Source: Hypericum androsaemum (taxonomy: Eukaryota > Streptophyta > Magnoliopsida > Malpighiales > Hypericaceae). From it: a stretch of DNA of 64,000 nt. Below the pieces are notes generated by a model. That model ran no database searches. It was not told the DNA's origin and saw nothing but the letters and a program-made list of their open reading frames with translations. The stretch's first letter is position 1. Each line of letters opens with the position of its first letter. A program made the translations under genes and the position numbers. This document shows, one piece after another, positions 22,388 to 34,172 of the stretch. The stretch spans positions 5,401,501 to 5,465,500 of the forward strand of contig OZ023187.1 in NCBI GenBank assembly GCA_963995505.1, read 5' to 3'.

Positions 22388-22671
22388 TGTTGGGATGGCG
22401 AGAAATAGGAAAGACTTATTTCCTATTTCTATTCCTATTCTGACTAGATTTTGAACTCCTAATCTGACCTAGATAGGTTACTTGTACACCAAAGTTTGTC
22501 TCTATATAAAACATGTTACCCTAGATTTTTTGTATGGCTTTGTGGCTCGGAAACTCATCAATAAAAGTTCTCCTTTTCTCACTGTGGACGTAGGCATTAG
22601 GCCGAACCACGTAATCTCTTGTGTCCGTGTTCTTTGCGCGTATTGTTCTCTAAGTTGCTGAATTCTTAACA
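22388..22671 (+). mobile_element. Solo LTR, 284 bp, copia-type non-autonomous family
   Basis: Starts TGTTGGGATGGCGAG and ends GCTGAATTCTTAACA. It is flanked by perfect 5-bp duplications cgcct (22383-22387 and 22672-22676). It closely matches the LTRs of the element at 32206-33734, in opposite orientation. No internal region is present, as expected after recombination between two LTRs. Confidence 0.88.
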
Positions 22672-22676
22672 CGCCT

Positions 22677-23363
22677 ATTTCCTTGATACTGATATGAAAA
22701 TTTATCAGAAATCAATTTAGAAATAGTGTTATATTTTGTTTTAATTTGTTAAGTGGTATTGTCTTTTATTTGACCAATTTTATATCTATACTATCGACTA
22801 CACTAATTAATTATATTTTAAATTAATTTGTAATCTCATAGGAGAGTTTAAGCAGAGTGGTGTACTATGCTGAATCTTAATTGCTTTTACCAAATAAGAT
22901 GGAAAGTGGAAAAAAATTTAGAACAATTTTTTTTCTTTCTTCTTGGAATTATTATAGGTTCCAATTGTTTCAACAATTAGATCGTTAGAGTTATCGTATT
23001 ATTAGTCTAAGATTTATCTGCAAAACAATTCTTCTAGTTCTAGACTTAAATTTATGTGCTTCAAAAAAAGAAACTGGGACATATCACTCAAATCATTGGA
23101 CCCATTCTAGGTATAATTTTTTCCCCATGCAAGATGCCGAATATTTACAGTGCTACTGGTAAAAGTGCACTTTAGTACTTTATAGTTTCACAAATTTTGA
23201 GTTTTGAGTCTATTTTTTTAAATTTTGATTCCAGTCCTTATGGTTGGTGAATTTTTTATTAGTTATCAGTCCAGAACAGTTGCCCAAACATTTGGTAATC
23301 CACGTCGTTTGAAATTCTCCTAAACAACGTCGTTTGAATTAACGACTGGAATCAAACTCAAAA
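22677..23363. other. AT-rich spacer
   Basis: No gene is seen between the solo LTR and the telomere-like tract. Confidence 0.5.
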
Positions 23364-24142
23364 TCCCGAACCCCAAACCCCTAAATATTAAACCACAAAC
23401 CCTAAAATAAACCCCAAACCCTAAAAAAAATCCCGAACCCCAACCACCTAAACCCCAACCCCAAACCCCAAACCCAAACCCTAAAACAAACCCCAAACCC
23501 TAACCACCTAAATCTTAAACCCCAAACTCCAAATCACGAACCCAAAATTCTAAACTCTAAACCCTAAAACAAACCCCAAACCTCAAACTCGAAATCTCAA
23601 ACCCCAAACCTGAAATTCGATACCCCAAACCCTAAACCCCATACCCCAAACCCGAAATTTGAAATCACAAACCCTAAATCCCATACCCCAAACCCTAAAC
23701 CCGAAATTCCTAACCCCTAAACCCCAACCCTAAATCCTAAACCCCCAAACCCGAAACTCCTAAACTCGAAACCCGAAATCCTAAAACAAACCACGAACCC
23801 AAATTTTATGCCCCTAGATCCTAAATCCCAAATCCCAAATCAAAAACTCCAAAATTCCAAAATCCTAAACCCTAAAACAAACCTCAAAACCCGAACCCCA
23901 AAACCCCAAACCTTAAACGCAAACCCCAAACTCTAAACCCTAAACCCCTGCCCTTAAACTCTAAATCTTAAACACCCCAAACCCTACCCTAAAATCCTAA
24001 ATCCTAAACCCTATACCTGAAACCTGAAATCTGAAACCCCATACCACAATCCTCTAAACCCCGAACTCCAACCCTAACCCCAAAACCCCAAACCCTAACC
24101 CCAACCCCAACCCCAAACCCAACCCCCTAACCCCTAAACCCG
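23364..24142. repeat. Interstitial telomere-like tract, degenerate
   Basis: About 780 bp built from CCCTAAA-like heptamers and their variants (ccccaaa, ccctaac, cccgaaa), one strand only. The plant telomere unit is TTTAGGG, so the plus strand here is the C-rich strand. Perfect runs are short and variants dominate, so the tract is old or arose by slippage. A small satellite patch with ccctaaactctaaaccc follows near 24208-24233. Confidence 0.85.
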
Positions 24143-24844
24143 TTGTGGGTTTTGAAGTTCTTTTTTTTGTAATCTTTTTCTTTTATTTATGAAGTTTTTT
24201 TTTGTCAAAAAAAATCCCTAAACTCTAAACCCTTTGCGGGTTTTGAAACTAAACGGCACTCGTATCGTGCGTGCGTCTTTAGTGGTCTAAATTAATAAAA
24301 CTTTTAAAAAATGTTCTGAGCTATGGTCCTAAATTTCTTAACAAAAAATCTAAGAAAAGTTGAAGACGGAAGATTTACATGAACTTGTAATTTTATTTGA
24401 TTATTTGGAAAAAACTTTGGCAAAAGGTAGATGGGATTGATCAAGCAGATCCTGCCAAGACATTCTCCAGCTAGGAACTACTCCTTCCCCATTTCTATTT
24501 CAAAAGTAGAAGAAAAGGAGAAATTCCCGACATTGGTGTTGCTAGAACCTTTCCAAATTTTTGTATTAGCCTATGAACTTACCATAATTAGGGCACACTT
24601 TAAGAGCACGAGGGGTATAAAGTAAATTCCACAACAAATCCCACGTAGAAATATTACATGTGCCACTTTGATGTCTTGTCAGATTAAAAGAGATTCACTT
24701 CTCTACGTATAGTTATGTCCAAATTTGGTTGCTACTTAGTGGATTTCCAAATATGGAAGCTCAGCTCCCTCCTTTCTCTCTTATTTCCACTCTGCGCCAC
24801 ATGGGTCTGATCATGTATTCTTTTTACACCATTGGATAATTAAT

Positions 24845-25000
24845 TTAAGTTTGAGTTGGATTGGATTTTTGAAAAGAGGTAAAAAAATTTGGACACGTAT
24901 TTAACATCATTGTATTCTCAAATGATCGAATTCGAGACTTATTGATTAAATTAGAATAATTTCATCATCAATTGATCTAGGTGTTTGTTAGTTAACTTTA
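24845..25000 (-). repeat. SINE-like dispersed repeat, copy 3
   Basis: Reverse orientation: aagaggtaaaaaaatttgg, acgtatttaacatcattgta, tcgaattcgagacttattga, aattgatctaggtg in order. Confidence 0.5.
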
Positions 25001-26334
25001 AATCATATACTTTAATGTACTTTAAACCATTTTCCCCACTAATTATTATTCTCCTCTCTTTCAATGCCACTTTGCTTAGCCTTTTCATAATTGTTCCATG
25101 AGTTTCCTGTTGTTCAAAAGCCAATCTAAAGTCCAAGCATATAAATTAACTCGTAGACGGTTGTTCTTTGCTGCTATGTGAAATTTGGTAAGAAAAAGTT
25201 TACTATTCTTTTATATTCTGGTGAACTCGAGCATATATTAGTCAACATAATAAATATTTGAACATCAGTTAGTTGAAAAAAACTAAAAAAATATCCGGAT
25301 GTCTTTTTGAATGGTGGAGTTTTGATGGCCGCCATGTGGGTTCTTAATTTGCAACTTATTACTTATTTCTCCGAAGGTCAGCTTGACCTGGCTGGAAATT
25401 GGTAGATACAATGAGTATTAAATTTAAAGGTACTTTCTGGATTTGGTAATTTTCTTCTTTTGGTAGTAAAAAGAGGAGCTCAATTGCTCCTGTGACGTCG
25501 AAAATATATATTCTCCACGACCCCGGAAAATTGAGACGATCGAGGAGGAGGATTATCTTCCTACGGGGAATGAGACACGTTATGTTGTGAACATTTGCAC
25601 GCCACGTATTCAGTATGACTGACGTGGAAATTTGATAGGACGGGCAACCGAGGGAGCCCGAGATCAGTACTTGATAAAATTTCAAATAACATGAACATAT
25701 TTTGATGTATTTTAAATTACAGGGTGAATGCAAAAATTGTGATACCACTGATCACATGTACTAAAGTGCATTTTCCCTTGTTTTTTTTATGCTACGAAAT
25801 ATCCGAACACACATATTTAAATCGGGTGAAATTTTTTTTAAGTGACAAATTTTTCTCCAATAAATATTTAATACTGTTAAATTCTAAAAAATTAACTTCT
25901 TATTTAATCTAGAACAACGTTCTTTTTTGTTATAACCATGTGGCATCAAATTTCATGAATAATAACTAATTTCAAGTTGAGCATGATCAAATACCATAGG
26001 TAAGTCTGTAAAAGTCCGTTAAACCTCATTCACAAAATGTATGTTCGAAATCTTAATTAAAGAATCAAAATATCAATCTACTTGACCAACTGCCGTATTG
26101 ATTCGCTAAAGAGACTTTTCAACCATATGCTAAGCAATAAACCAGTTACTACCTTTAATCCTTAAAATGTGGTTAGTTTATAATTGAAGTTAACAAACAT
26201 TACGTCATTCTTTCGCTATTTAAACCATAGCACCATAAGTAAGATTGTACATATTTTAGTTTATTTTATATTTATATCCAAGCAACATATAGACAATAAC
26301 TACCAATAGACTATTAAGTTAACCGATGAAAAAA

Positions 26335-26520
26335 TTGTTCTAACTGGATTAAGAGATTTCGAGTTTCATTCTTTGAAAACGTAACAATGTTAAACAATTG
26401 TTGAGAAAATTTTTCCACCTTTCAAATATCTTACCATACTCGAACCTAAATTTTTCTACCGAGTAAATATATGGATAACATGGGGTAAAAAAAACATAAA
26501 TACAACAGCAGTTTGTTCGA
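26335..26520 (+). repeat. SINE-like dispersed repeat, copy 4
   Basis: Contains taagagatttcgagtttcat, acaatgttaaacaattgttg, ttttccacctttcaaatatc and tactcgaacc in the same order as copy 1. Confidence 0.5.
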
Positions 26521-26709
26521 GTAATTCCCATAATACCACGTACTTTCTAAAACTTTTGTAATCATTTTAGTCATGTTGCAGAGGAAGTGATAATTGTTGT
26601 ACCCGGATAACATTTTTTTTTCTTCCGAATTAACGTACCATATATATTAAGGACTTAAGTCGTGAAATCTTAATACAAAAGATAAGCTAATATATAGTTC
26701 CGGTGGTGG

Positions 26710-26905
26710 ATGTATTAACATCTTTTTATTTTTTAACCAATTGGTATCCGGCCCATCGGGATGATTAATCCAATTTCGAGCCGGGTAGGACCAATAAAAG
26801 GTGGCAAAGCTCTTCCAACAAGTATTTAACACTGCTGTGTGCTCAATGACTCGAATCCGAGACTTGGTTAAGCTAGAACAACTCCCTTGCCAGTTGATCT
26901 ATATA
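26710..26905 (-). repeat. SINE-like dispersed repeat, copy 5
   Basis: Reverse orientation: aaaggtggcaaagctcttcc, acaagtatttaacactgctg, actcgaatccgagacttggt, tgccagttgatctat. This is the best-preserved copy and shows the presumed head (ccagttgatct). Confidence 0.55.
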
Positions 26906-27543
26906 GTTGTGGATGTATTAACATCTTGTTGTTGAATGTTGTGTTTGTGTTGTTCTAATTTTACTGGGAAAAGAAATTATATGATTACCCAAATTTAAGG
27001 GGAATCTCTTGTATCTTGCACCTATTTGCATGTGTGTAAAGGCGGCTGCCCAAATGAAAAAGTCAACAAAATGTTGTCATTGCCAGCTTTAAAGCAAACA
27101 TATCAGGATTAACATCTGCAGAAATTTTATATCTGCAGTCACAATACAGAATATCAAGTATTGATCATATGCAGCTCGGGTTCGACTTACAGATTTGGTA
27201 TGACAAAAGAAGGGGCGTTCTCAGATCTTATATCCGAATCAATCAAAACAAAGTTCTTGATTACAGAACGGTATTGAAGTCAGTAAGAAAATCCATTTCG
27301 AAATGGATCTTGTTGATCAACAATTGTTGTTGCAGTGCCTAAATTTTCTACTACAGTCAGCAATCCCCGGGTGCAAAAGCCAAATTGCAGAAAGAAATGC
27401 ATCAATCTCATTTAAGATCCGAAACGTGAGAGTAATGTACCGAACCAGGCTTTAGAGAGGTAAAGCCTGATCCGGTTCTCGGGGTGGTACAACATACAAA
27501 TACAATGACGTGGATGCAATCCAGAAGGCGAAAGCATCCTTTA

Positions 27544-30211
27544 TCAACGAGGAAGGCTGTTTAAAGGAAAATTGCGTAATGGATGCTCTCTCAATAACTC
27601 CGACTCCCTGCAAACAAGGTGGAAGAAAGACGAATCATGAATTATATTCACCCTGCTCTGGAGGGGTATGGATACACATACATTGTCAACTTCTACTCAC
27701 TTTTTGGTATCGATGCTATCACCACCCGGTCTGAGTTGCAACGACAAGGGCTTTTCACCTTGACTATGTGACTTGTCTCTGAAAGGAAAAAGGATTGAGT
27801 GCCACAAATAATATGGAGTTCACAAGTATTAATAGGTGCAACAATGGGCACGGGATTAACCCGCTCTGATACCATACTAGAATCTCCATATCCAACCCAA
27901 AACCTTTAAGGCAATGGGTTGGTAAATTTTTCATACTATATAAACAAGCCTACCAGCATAATCTCAACAGTATCCACGTACTTGACCATGTTAGACAAAT
28001 CGACGATAAGAGTATGGACATGTTGTATGTTACTGTAACACCTATCATTATGCCATTAAAGTCGTAGGCACGAAAATGTTATGATTTGTTCAACACGCAA
28101 CGAAAGCCAAGGACGGAAACTCACTCTGTGCATTCCTCATCAACAAAGACTTCAAGACAAGGAGTTGCAGCCATTCCTCTAGCTACAGGTCTTGTTGGAA
28201 TCTGGAAGAAAATAGAATGATACAGTTGATATCTTAGAGGTTGAGGAAAAGTAATTCGACTGTATCCACTGGAAGTATTTTGTTTCAAGAAGTCACCTTG
28301 TGTGATGTCCACTTCGAAGGGGCTGCCGTGTTTTCTTTGTTTCTCTCATCCCGAGTTCCGAGTGTCCTCCAGGGATTAACGTCTGACATTTTCACATCCG
28401 GCTGATGTCCCATCATTTTGTTTGAGTTTTTATCTTTAAAGATAGCAAGAGGAGCATTTTGTTTCCTGGTGGAGAGCACAAGTATGAACTAATTATGATC
28501 AATCAGCAAAAAAGAATACACAACAGATTTAGATCATACAAAAAACTGGATAGGACAGGCTACCAGGATATGTTATCGTATGTTGTCCCAGAATATGTAC
28601 AGAGTGCATGTATACTCACTGATGTAACTAGAATATTGAAGTTCATAACGATGTAGCTGTTTCCATGATTGGTTGTCACAGATTGTGTTCTTCTTGTGAT
28701 TCTAAGGTTGATTAATTATTTGGGACCAAATTTCAGCATTTTAACAACAGGAGAACAGAAAAAAGGACAGCGATTTGCTGATTTTGTTGATGCAAGCTAC
28801 TGAAAGTTAAAGATACAAAATGTTACCTATCAGGCTTGACCTTTTTGTCGCCAAGGCCACGACTTTCTGCAGTTCGTATTCCTGCATCAGAAGCAGATCC
28901 TTAGCAGGAAAGAATTCAATGTGGAAAGAGGTAGGCAGTTATAGCTTTAAACATACTGTTCTCTGCATCACCCAAGACAGTTCCAAAGCTTCTTGATGGA
29001 AAGTGACTATCTTCCGGGTTCTCCTGATTACCGAAAGAAAATCAGAATGAGAAATTTCAAATAAGATACTTAACTTGCAGTTACAAACAGTTGATCCAAA
29101 AATTTAAAAGAAACCTCGCACAAGTACCTCCACATATGCAGGTCTCCTCATTGATCTCATGATGAACTTCTTAAATGCATCCTGCAGCTTCTCTATTGGT
29201 TGAGCACTCCTGTAAGCATTGAAGCCTTATTTAGAATGGTATAGACTGACAACTCACAAAGGCCATCTTCCTCGAGTCGAGGAAATCTCATTCATAAGAT
29301 TTCGCCCACAAGTTTAGTTCAACTTTAAACTCACCTAGTTAAGCCAAGGTTGAATACGTCATTTGCAGCTTTCATCTTGGACTTGGACTCCATGTACAAA
29401 GCATATACTATGTAGAACACAGCAAGCTTCTCCCCAATTTTGTTGGAATCAAGGAAATTATAAATGACCTCCGCATCTACACAGTTTTCAGCCTGCAACA
29501 CATATTGTTTCCATGCCATAAGAAAGGTACGGTAAACAGTAAACTCAAGAAAATAGCAAGGGTTTTTAAATCAACTCGAGACTCACATATTCTAACCAGA
29601 CTTTGAGGTAACGCTGGTCATCTTTGTACTGATCCAAATGCCAAAAGGTGCGCACGCATTGCTCATAAATCACAACAAGTCCAGATGAGTCTCCCCCTGA
29701 TGGAAATGCCTCCTGAACCCACTTTATGCACCTTCCAGAACACACCAAAACACAATATTTCTTATCTCACCACCCCCTCCCACGAATAACAAATCAACGC
29801 GAACATCACGAACAAGGAAACAAAACCAAAAAAAAAAGATAAACTTACTCCAGCCATGGAAGGAGAGGATCGTCGCCTTGGTAATCATCAATTCCCTGGA
29901 TCAACTTCCTATACTCACATTTCAAACCCATAACGCAAAAAATAACATCAAAGACAACACAAGAATGAAACACGTTACAGGGAAAGGACTAAGGAGAATT
30001 ACCTCCGGGTTTCGAGAAGAGATGCCTTGAGTTGATTCTGGGTATGAGATTTGAGTGATTGGTTCAATAGACCAACATTACGCCCTCTCTTCAAAGGCCT
30101 CACGTTCTCCTTAAAGAGCTCCCACTCGTTCCCTGTCTCTTCCATAAGCGCTATAAACTCCGTCTCCGCGTCCACAACCACCCCGTTCCTCGTCCCTTCT
30201 ACCTCTGCCAT
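27544..30211 (-). CDS. BUBR1: Spindle-checkpoint protein BUBR1/Mad3-like, 387 aa
   Basis: Eleven exons: 30003-30211, 29849-29908, 29587-29731, 29335-29492, 29128-29209, 29023-28957, 28881-28827, 28465-28297, 28201-28125, 27778-27701, 27607-27544. Total 1164 nt, all GT-AG, frame continuous. Residues about 20-190 form the Mad3/BUB1 homology domain (ELFKENVRPLKRGRN; IKWVQEAFP; LVVIYEQCVRTFW; YLKVWLEYAE). KEN boxes lie at 34-36 and 302-304. The C-terminus SELLREHPLRNFPLNSLPR matches the plant family end. There is no kinase domain, as in plant BUBR1. The protein sits at kinetochores and restrains the anaphase-promoting complex via CDC20. Length is close to Arabidopsis BUBR1 (about 395 aa). The gene looks complete. 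Confidence 0.94.
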
Positions 30212-31950
30212 TGCTTTTTCTCCTATACTCCTTTCCTCTAATACAGAGAGACAAAAATAAGCGAAAAAGAGAGATAATTCCTTTAAAAGCAACGAAAAAA
30301 AAGGAAAAAAATCACAAAATACACCCAATTGCCCAATTTAAGAATCCTGATGCCAGAGAATTGAAACACCCCAAAAATCTCGAACAGAGAAAAACCCTAG
30401 ATTGGATAAAGTAAGATCCTTTCTGGTCGAGGACATACCTCAAGAAGGAGCGAAGACCGACCAGAAGAAGGGTATTTCGGGAATCGGAAATCTGGACACT
30501 TGGGTATGGGAAAGTCTCAATCTTGGTGGAGAAAGCCAAAGGGTTAAGAAAACGGATAGGAAGATTAAAGACGAAGGATTTGGGGTTTAGGGTTCTGTTT
30601 TTTTTATTTATCAGATTTCAAATTTCGAAGAGCTAGCCGTTATAATCGAGGCGCGGAGATATTAATTAGATTCGTCTCGTTGGCACAATTACAAATTGGT
30701 CACCGAAGTCTCAGTCACTTGACATTTTTCCGAGTTAATCAAGAAAGCCGCATAAGTGAAGAGAAGTAGGTTAATTTAATCAATCTTGATTGTACACAAT
30801 GGAAAGTGCTACAAATTTTTCTCTCCATCGAATTAAATTAGCTAAGGGTATATGTTCGGCATTCCTTTCCTTACGGTTAAGACAAGGACTTCAAGAATGA
30901 TCATCTCTCCCAGTGTGACGGAGCGCGGCGACATGAAAAAAAAAATGACATTCTATCAACTTGTTCCGACCTCGAATAATAAACTCACGACCTTCTACGA
31001 AAAGGTATAACATATATAGTAGAAAGTTTATTACAGTAACTTGTGGTTTCGGTTTTTTCATCTCGTGGTTTATAATAAAAGCACATGCCACGTACATTGT
31101 GGTATTTCAATTTATCACTTTATGACAAATTCAAAATTTCATCAATGAATTGCTTGTGTGGCAGGTCAACCTGAATGGACGACTACTGAAATAGTCGCCC
31201 ATTTACTAAGATAGTCGGGATAAAATACATCATTTTGATTGAAATAAACGAGTTAATTCACTTAGGTTCATATTTTTTGACATTAGGTATTATTCTATAT
31301 ACTCTACTTCAGAATTCTTGACCACAAGTTCGATTAACTATGTAATAATTTTCGGGTCACTTTCCTAAAAAAAGTTTCGATTAACCATATAATAATTATC
31401 AGCCGGTTAGCCAAATTTCACTGTCTGAAAAAATTGTTGACCACAGTTCACAGATAACCGTAGTCAACAAATTTTTTTTTCTTTCTCAACAAAATTTGCT
31501 GAACTCCTGATTCGGTCAGATTAAATCGTCGGTTAACTAAGTGGTGCCATTGTCCTTGTGAACTTTTTCCAATAAAACTAGGACAAAAGTACAATTAATA
31601 CAATTGGATAATTTTTGGTTCATATTCGAGTTGAATAATACTTCATAATTATGACCAAATTTTTTTAACAAATATTTAACCGCGTTGCGTTTTCAATAAT
31701 TCAAATACAAAGTTAAATTAGAATAGTTTGTTCTACAGTTAATCCAAGTACTGTTTGGTAATAAAATAGTTACAAAATGAGGAAATGCCAACAAAAGAAA
31801 ACAAATATTGACATTAAAAAAAACCATAATAAAAGCTTGCATTAATTAGTTACCTAATCTTCTTTTCCCAAAAAAAAGTAAACTAGTCTCTGGACGAAAT
31901 AAATGCTCGTCTCAAGACCAAGAAGTCAAACGGTGGATTTGGCCTTGGCA
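30212..31950. other. BUBR1 leader/promoter and spacer
   Basis: Bases 30212-30600 are the likely BUBR1 5'UTR and promoter. A donor-like GAG|GTATGTCC on the minus strand near 30437 suggests a 5'UTR intron. Beyond that no gene is seen. A SINE-like copy lies at about 31630-31745. Confidence 0.45.
31630..31745 (-). repeat. SINE-like dispersed repeat, copy 6
   Basis: Contains acaaatatttaaccgcgttg, gttttcaataattcaaatac and gttaaattagaatagtttg, in the order of the reverse copies. Diverged. Confidence 0.45.
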
Positions 31951-31959
31951 CTTCTCGGT

Positions 31960-32024
31960 CCAATCTTTGACCAAAGCTTATTCCTTTCACTGTGGAGTAC
32001 CTCACTCTTCTTCTCTCCCACTCG
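31960..32024 (+). other. Non-coding 5'UTR exon of hydrolase A (inferred)
   Basis: The sequence ends TCTCCCACTCG|GTGAGT, a strong donor. The equivalent site TTTCCCACTCG|GTGGGT exists upstream of hydrolase C at 43849, which supports it as a real 5'UTR exon end. The start is not defined. Intron 32025-34170. Confidence 0.55.
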
Positions 32025-32205
32025 GTGAGTCTTTCTCACTTTTCTCGCTTATTTTTTGTTGTGGTTTGTTCCATTTTGATTTCCCGGAGGTGGGTTATGG
32101 TTCTCTTTGAGTTAAGTTGGTTGGTTTTTTTACTTCACTAATTGAGGTTCGAGTCGTATGAGAATTTTAAAAGGTGATAAAGTTCTTCGAAAAAATATTT
32201 AAGAT

Positions 32206-32488
32206 TGTTAAGAATTCAGCAAATAGGGAACAAAACGCGTAAAGAACACGGACACAAGAGATAATGTGGTTCGGCCTAATGTCTACGTCCACATAGAGAA
32301 ATGAGAACTTTTATTGATGAGTTTCCGAGCCACAAAGCCATACAAAAAACCTAGGGTAACATGTCTTTATATAGAGACAAACCTTGGTGTACAAGTAACC
32401 TATCTAGGTCAGATTATGAGTCCAAAACCTAGTCAGAATAAGAATAGGAATAGGAAATAAGTCTTTCCTATTTTTCGCCATCCCAACA
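32206..32488 (-). repeat. 3' LTR of the intron element
   Basis: Direct repeat of about 283 bp, matching 33453-33734. Contains a tttatatag TATA-like motif read on the opposite strand near 32365. Confidence 0.88.
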
Positions 32489-32762
32489 ATCTCCACCTTG
32501 GCGAGAAATCATCTCGTGGAAGAACCATGAAGCTCCACCCGAACTTCAACAAACTCCACGTTGACAAAACACCGCCCCATTAAAAACCATGAGATCTTGC
32601 AAAACCAATCCGATTCCACCGACTCCATCTCGGACCATAGATAACTGCATCAATAAGACCATCTCAACTTTCTCTTCACCTTTTGTTCAATCACTTGGAG
32701 CCAGCCCCCAAACTCGAGCTTCTGAGTTTGCTTGGCCTAATCCCTCCAACCTCCATTGAACT

Positions 32763-33440
32763 CTAACTAGCGAGTCCACTTTCTGAAGCAACCTTGCGAC
32801 CAATAGATGTACCCTCTATTTTTCGATTAGCCCTATGCTCCGCAACCTCGAACCGCTCTTCCGTTGGACCTTTTTGCCTCAAACCAATGCTACTTGCCAT
32901 AGCATACAAAGGGCAACATTTTGTTCTACTAAGTAGAACCCTCGACATGCCTCGAACTGTACTGTTCGGCCTTGAGTGAGATACCTGATTCACCCGTGGT
33001 GCTACCAATGGCTTCGCATTCCACATGCAAAACCTACCCAACACCTTTGACGTGCACGTCCCTTTAGGCAACCATAGCAGGGCCCAACTAACAATGCTTC
33101 TCTGAGACAACCATGGTTCCTTGCCAACCATGCCTCCACGAAACAACCATAGCTTGCTATCCATGTCTTCGCGAATTCCAACTACACTCAAACCATCCAT
33201 GTCAAGCCTTTGCTCCCTCATACGAACCAACCTCATATGACCTGAGCTTTTTCCTACTTTATCATACCCATTGATGTGACTCCACCTACAATAATGTTCT
33301 CCACTAACCTGTAGGTATTTGCTTTCACCCTTCATCCCTACCATCGCATCCTTCTCCACCTTCATTAGCATACCTTTATAACTATCACTGTTATAATCCA
33401 AGGTCCCTAATGAAAAGAGACCGTCATCCTCCAACCCAAG
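32763..33440 (-). other. Long open frame inside the intron element, unknown
   Basis: A frame of about 226 codons fills most of the interior. It has no recognised domain, no zinc knuckle and no protease or RT motif. No ATG lies near its 5' end; it opens at the primer site. It may be a relic of a lost gag or chance. Confidence 0.3.
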
Positions 33441-33452
33441 CTTTGATACCAA

Positions 33453-33734
33453 TTAGGAATTCAGCAACTGGAGAACAAGATCGCACAAAGAACACGGAAC
33501 AAGAGAATTACGTGGTTTGGCCTAATGCCTACATCCACGGGGAGAAAGGAGAATTTTTATTGATGAGTTTCCGAGCCACAAAGCCATACAAAAAACCTAG
33601 GGTAACATGTCTTTATATAGAGACAAACCTTGGTGTACAAGTAACCTATCTAGGTCAGATTATGAGTCCAAAACCTAGTCAGAATAGGAATAGGAATAGG
33701 AAATAAGTCTTTCCTAATTCTCGCCATCCCAACA
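33453..33734 (-). repeat. 5' LTR of the intron element
   Basis: Direct repeat of 32206-32488. Its inner end is slightly degraded (attaggaattc in place of tgttaagaattc). Confidence 0.85.
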
Positions 33735-34172
33735 AAGATTGTGTGTTCATCTTTTGGATACTTATTTGATGCACTTCACGAAGGAAAATCGCCATGTTTC
33801 CTCTTGCTTAATGGACCTTTTTCGGTGAACTTCTGATATTCATTGTCGAGCACCGTCGCGTCTTTTATTTGGTCACTCTTCCAATTGTGTATTTTACGTT
33901 TTTTTTAATAAATCCAAACCCTTACCACTGTGACCAAATTTCATTGGTTGCTTCATGGACTTTTAGCTCCTACTGTGCTGCATTTGTTCAGTGAACCAGT
34001 AACCTTTAGGCCCTTTTGATTTGGTATTGATCTCTCACCTTTCGTGGTAGTTATTAACAAGTTCTATCCGTAATTGACAAGTTAAACGTTGTCTATTTCA
34101 CTTATCCAAAATTGTAGCTTTAGTTCAGAATATGAAACATATTGGTAATGGCTCTCCTTTGTATTTGCAGCA

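Larger units (their letters stand above)
24143..27543. other. Spacer with SINE-like copies and 3' flank of BUBR1
   Basis: No gene is supported. SINE-like copies lie at about 24845-25000, 26335-26520 and 26710-26905. The 27150-27543 stretch is likely the BUBR1 3'UTR and terminator. Confidence 0.45.
32206..33734 (-). mobile_element. Non-autonomous copia-type LTR element in intron 1 of hydrolase A
   Basis: LTRs at 32206-32488 and about 33453-33734. Outer ends, read on the minus strand, are TGTTGGGATGG...CTTAACA. Perfect 5-bp duplication aagat (32201-32205 and 33735-33739). The primer site on the minus strand is TGGTATCAAAGC (33441-33452), one base off TGGTATCAGAGC. A polypurine tract CCAAGGTGGAGAT abuts the left LTR. 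The interior of about 960 bp has no gag or pol domain, so movement would need a helper. A 229-codon frame of unknown nature crosses it. The family also has a solo LTR at 22388-22671. Confidence 0.9.
32138..33775 (-). repeat. SINE-like copy 7, split by an LTR element
   Basis: The left part (about 32138-32205: aggttcgagtcgtatgagaa ... aaaaggtgataaagttcttc ... aatatttaag) is continued after the LTR element from 33740 (tgtgtgttcatcttttggat). The LTR element therefore inserted into an existing SINE-like copy. Confidence 0.5.

Noticed and set aside
25359..25748. 129-codon open frame on the minus strand
   Set aside because: No family motif, no splice-supported extension, AT-rich surroundings.
27701..27778. 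Alternative BUBR1 stop at the end of exon 10 (AAAAAG TGA)
   Set aside because: The TGA overlaps a good GTGAGT donor, and splicing to 27607 restores the conserved C-terminus of the family.
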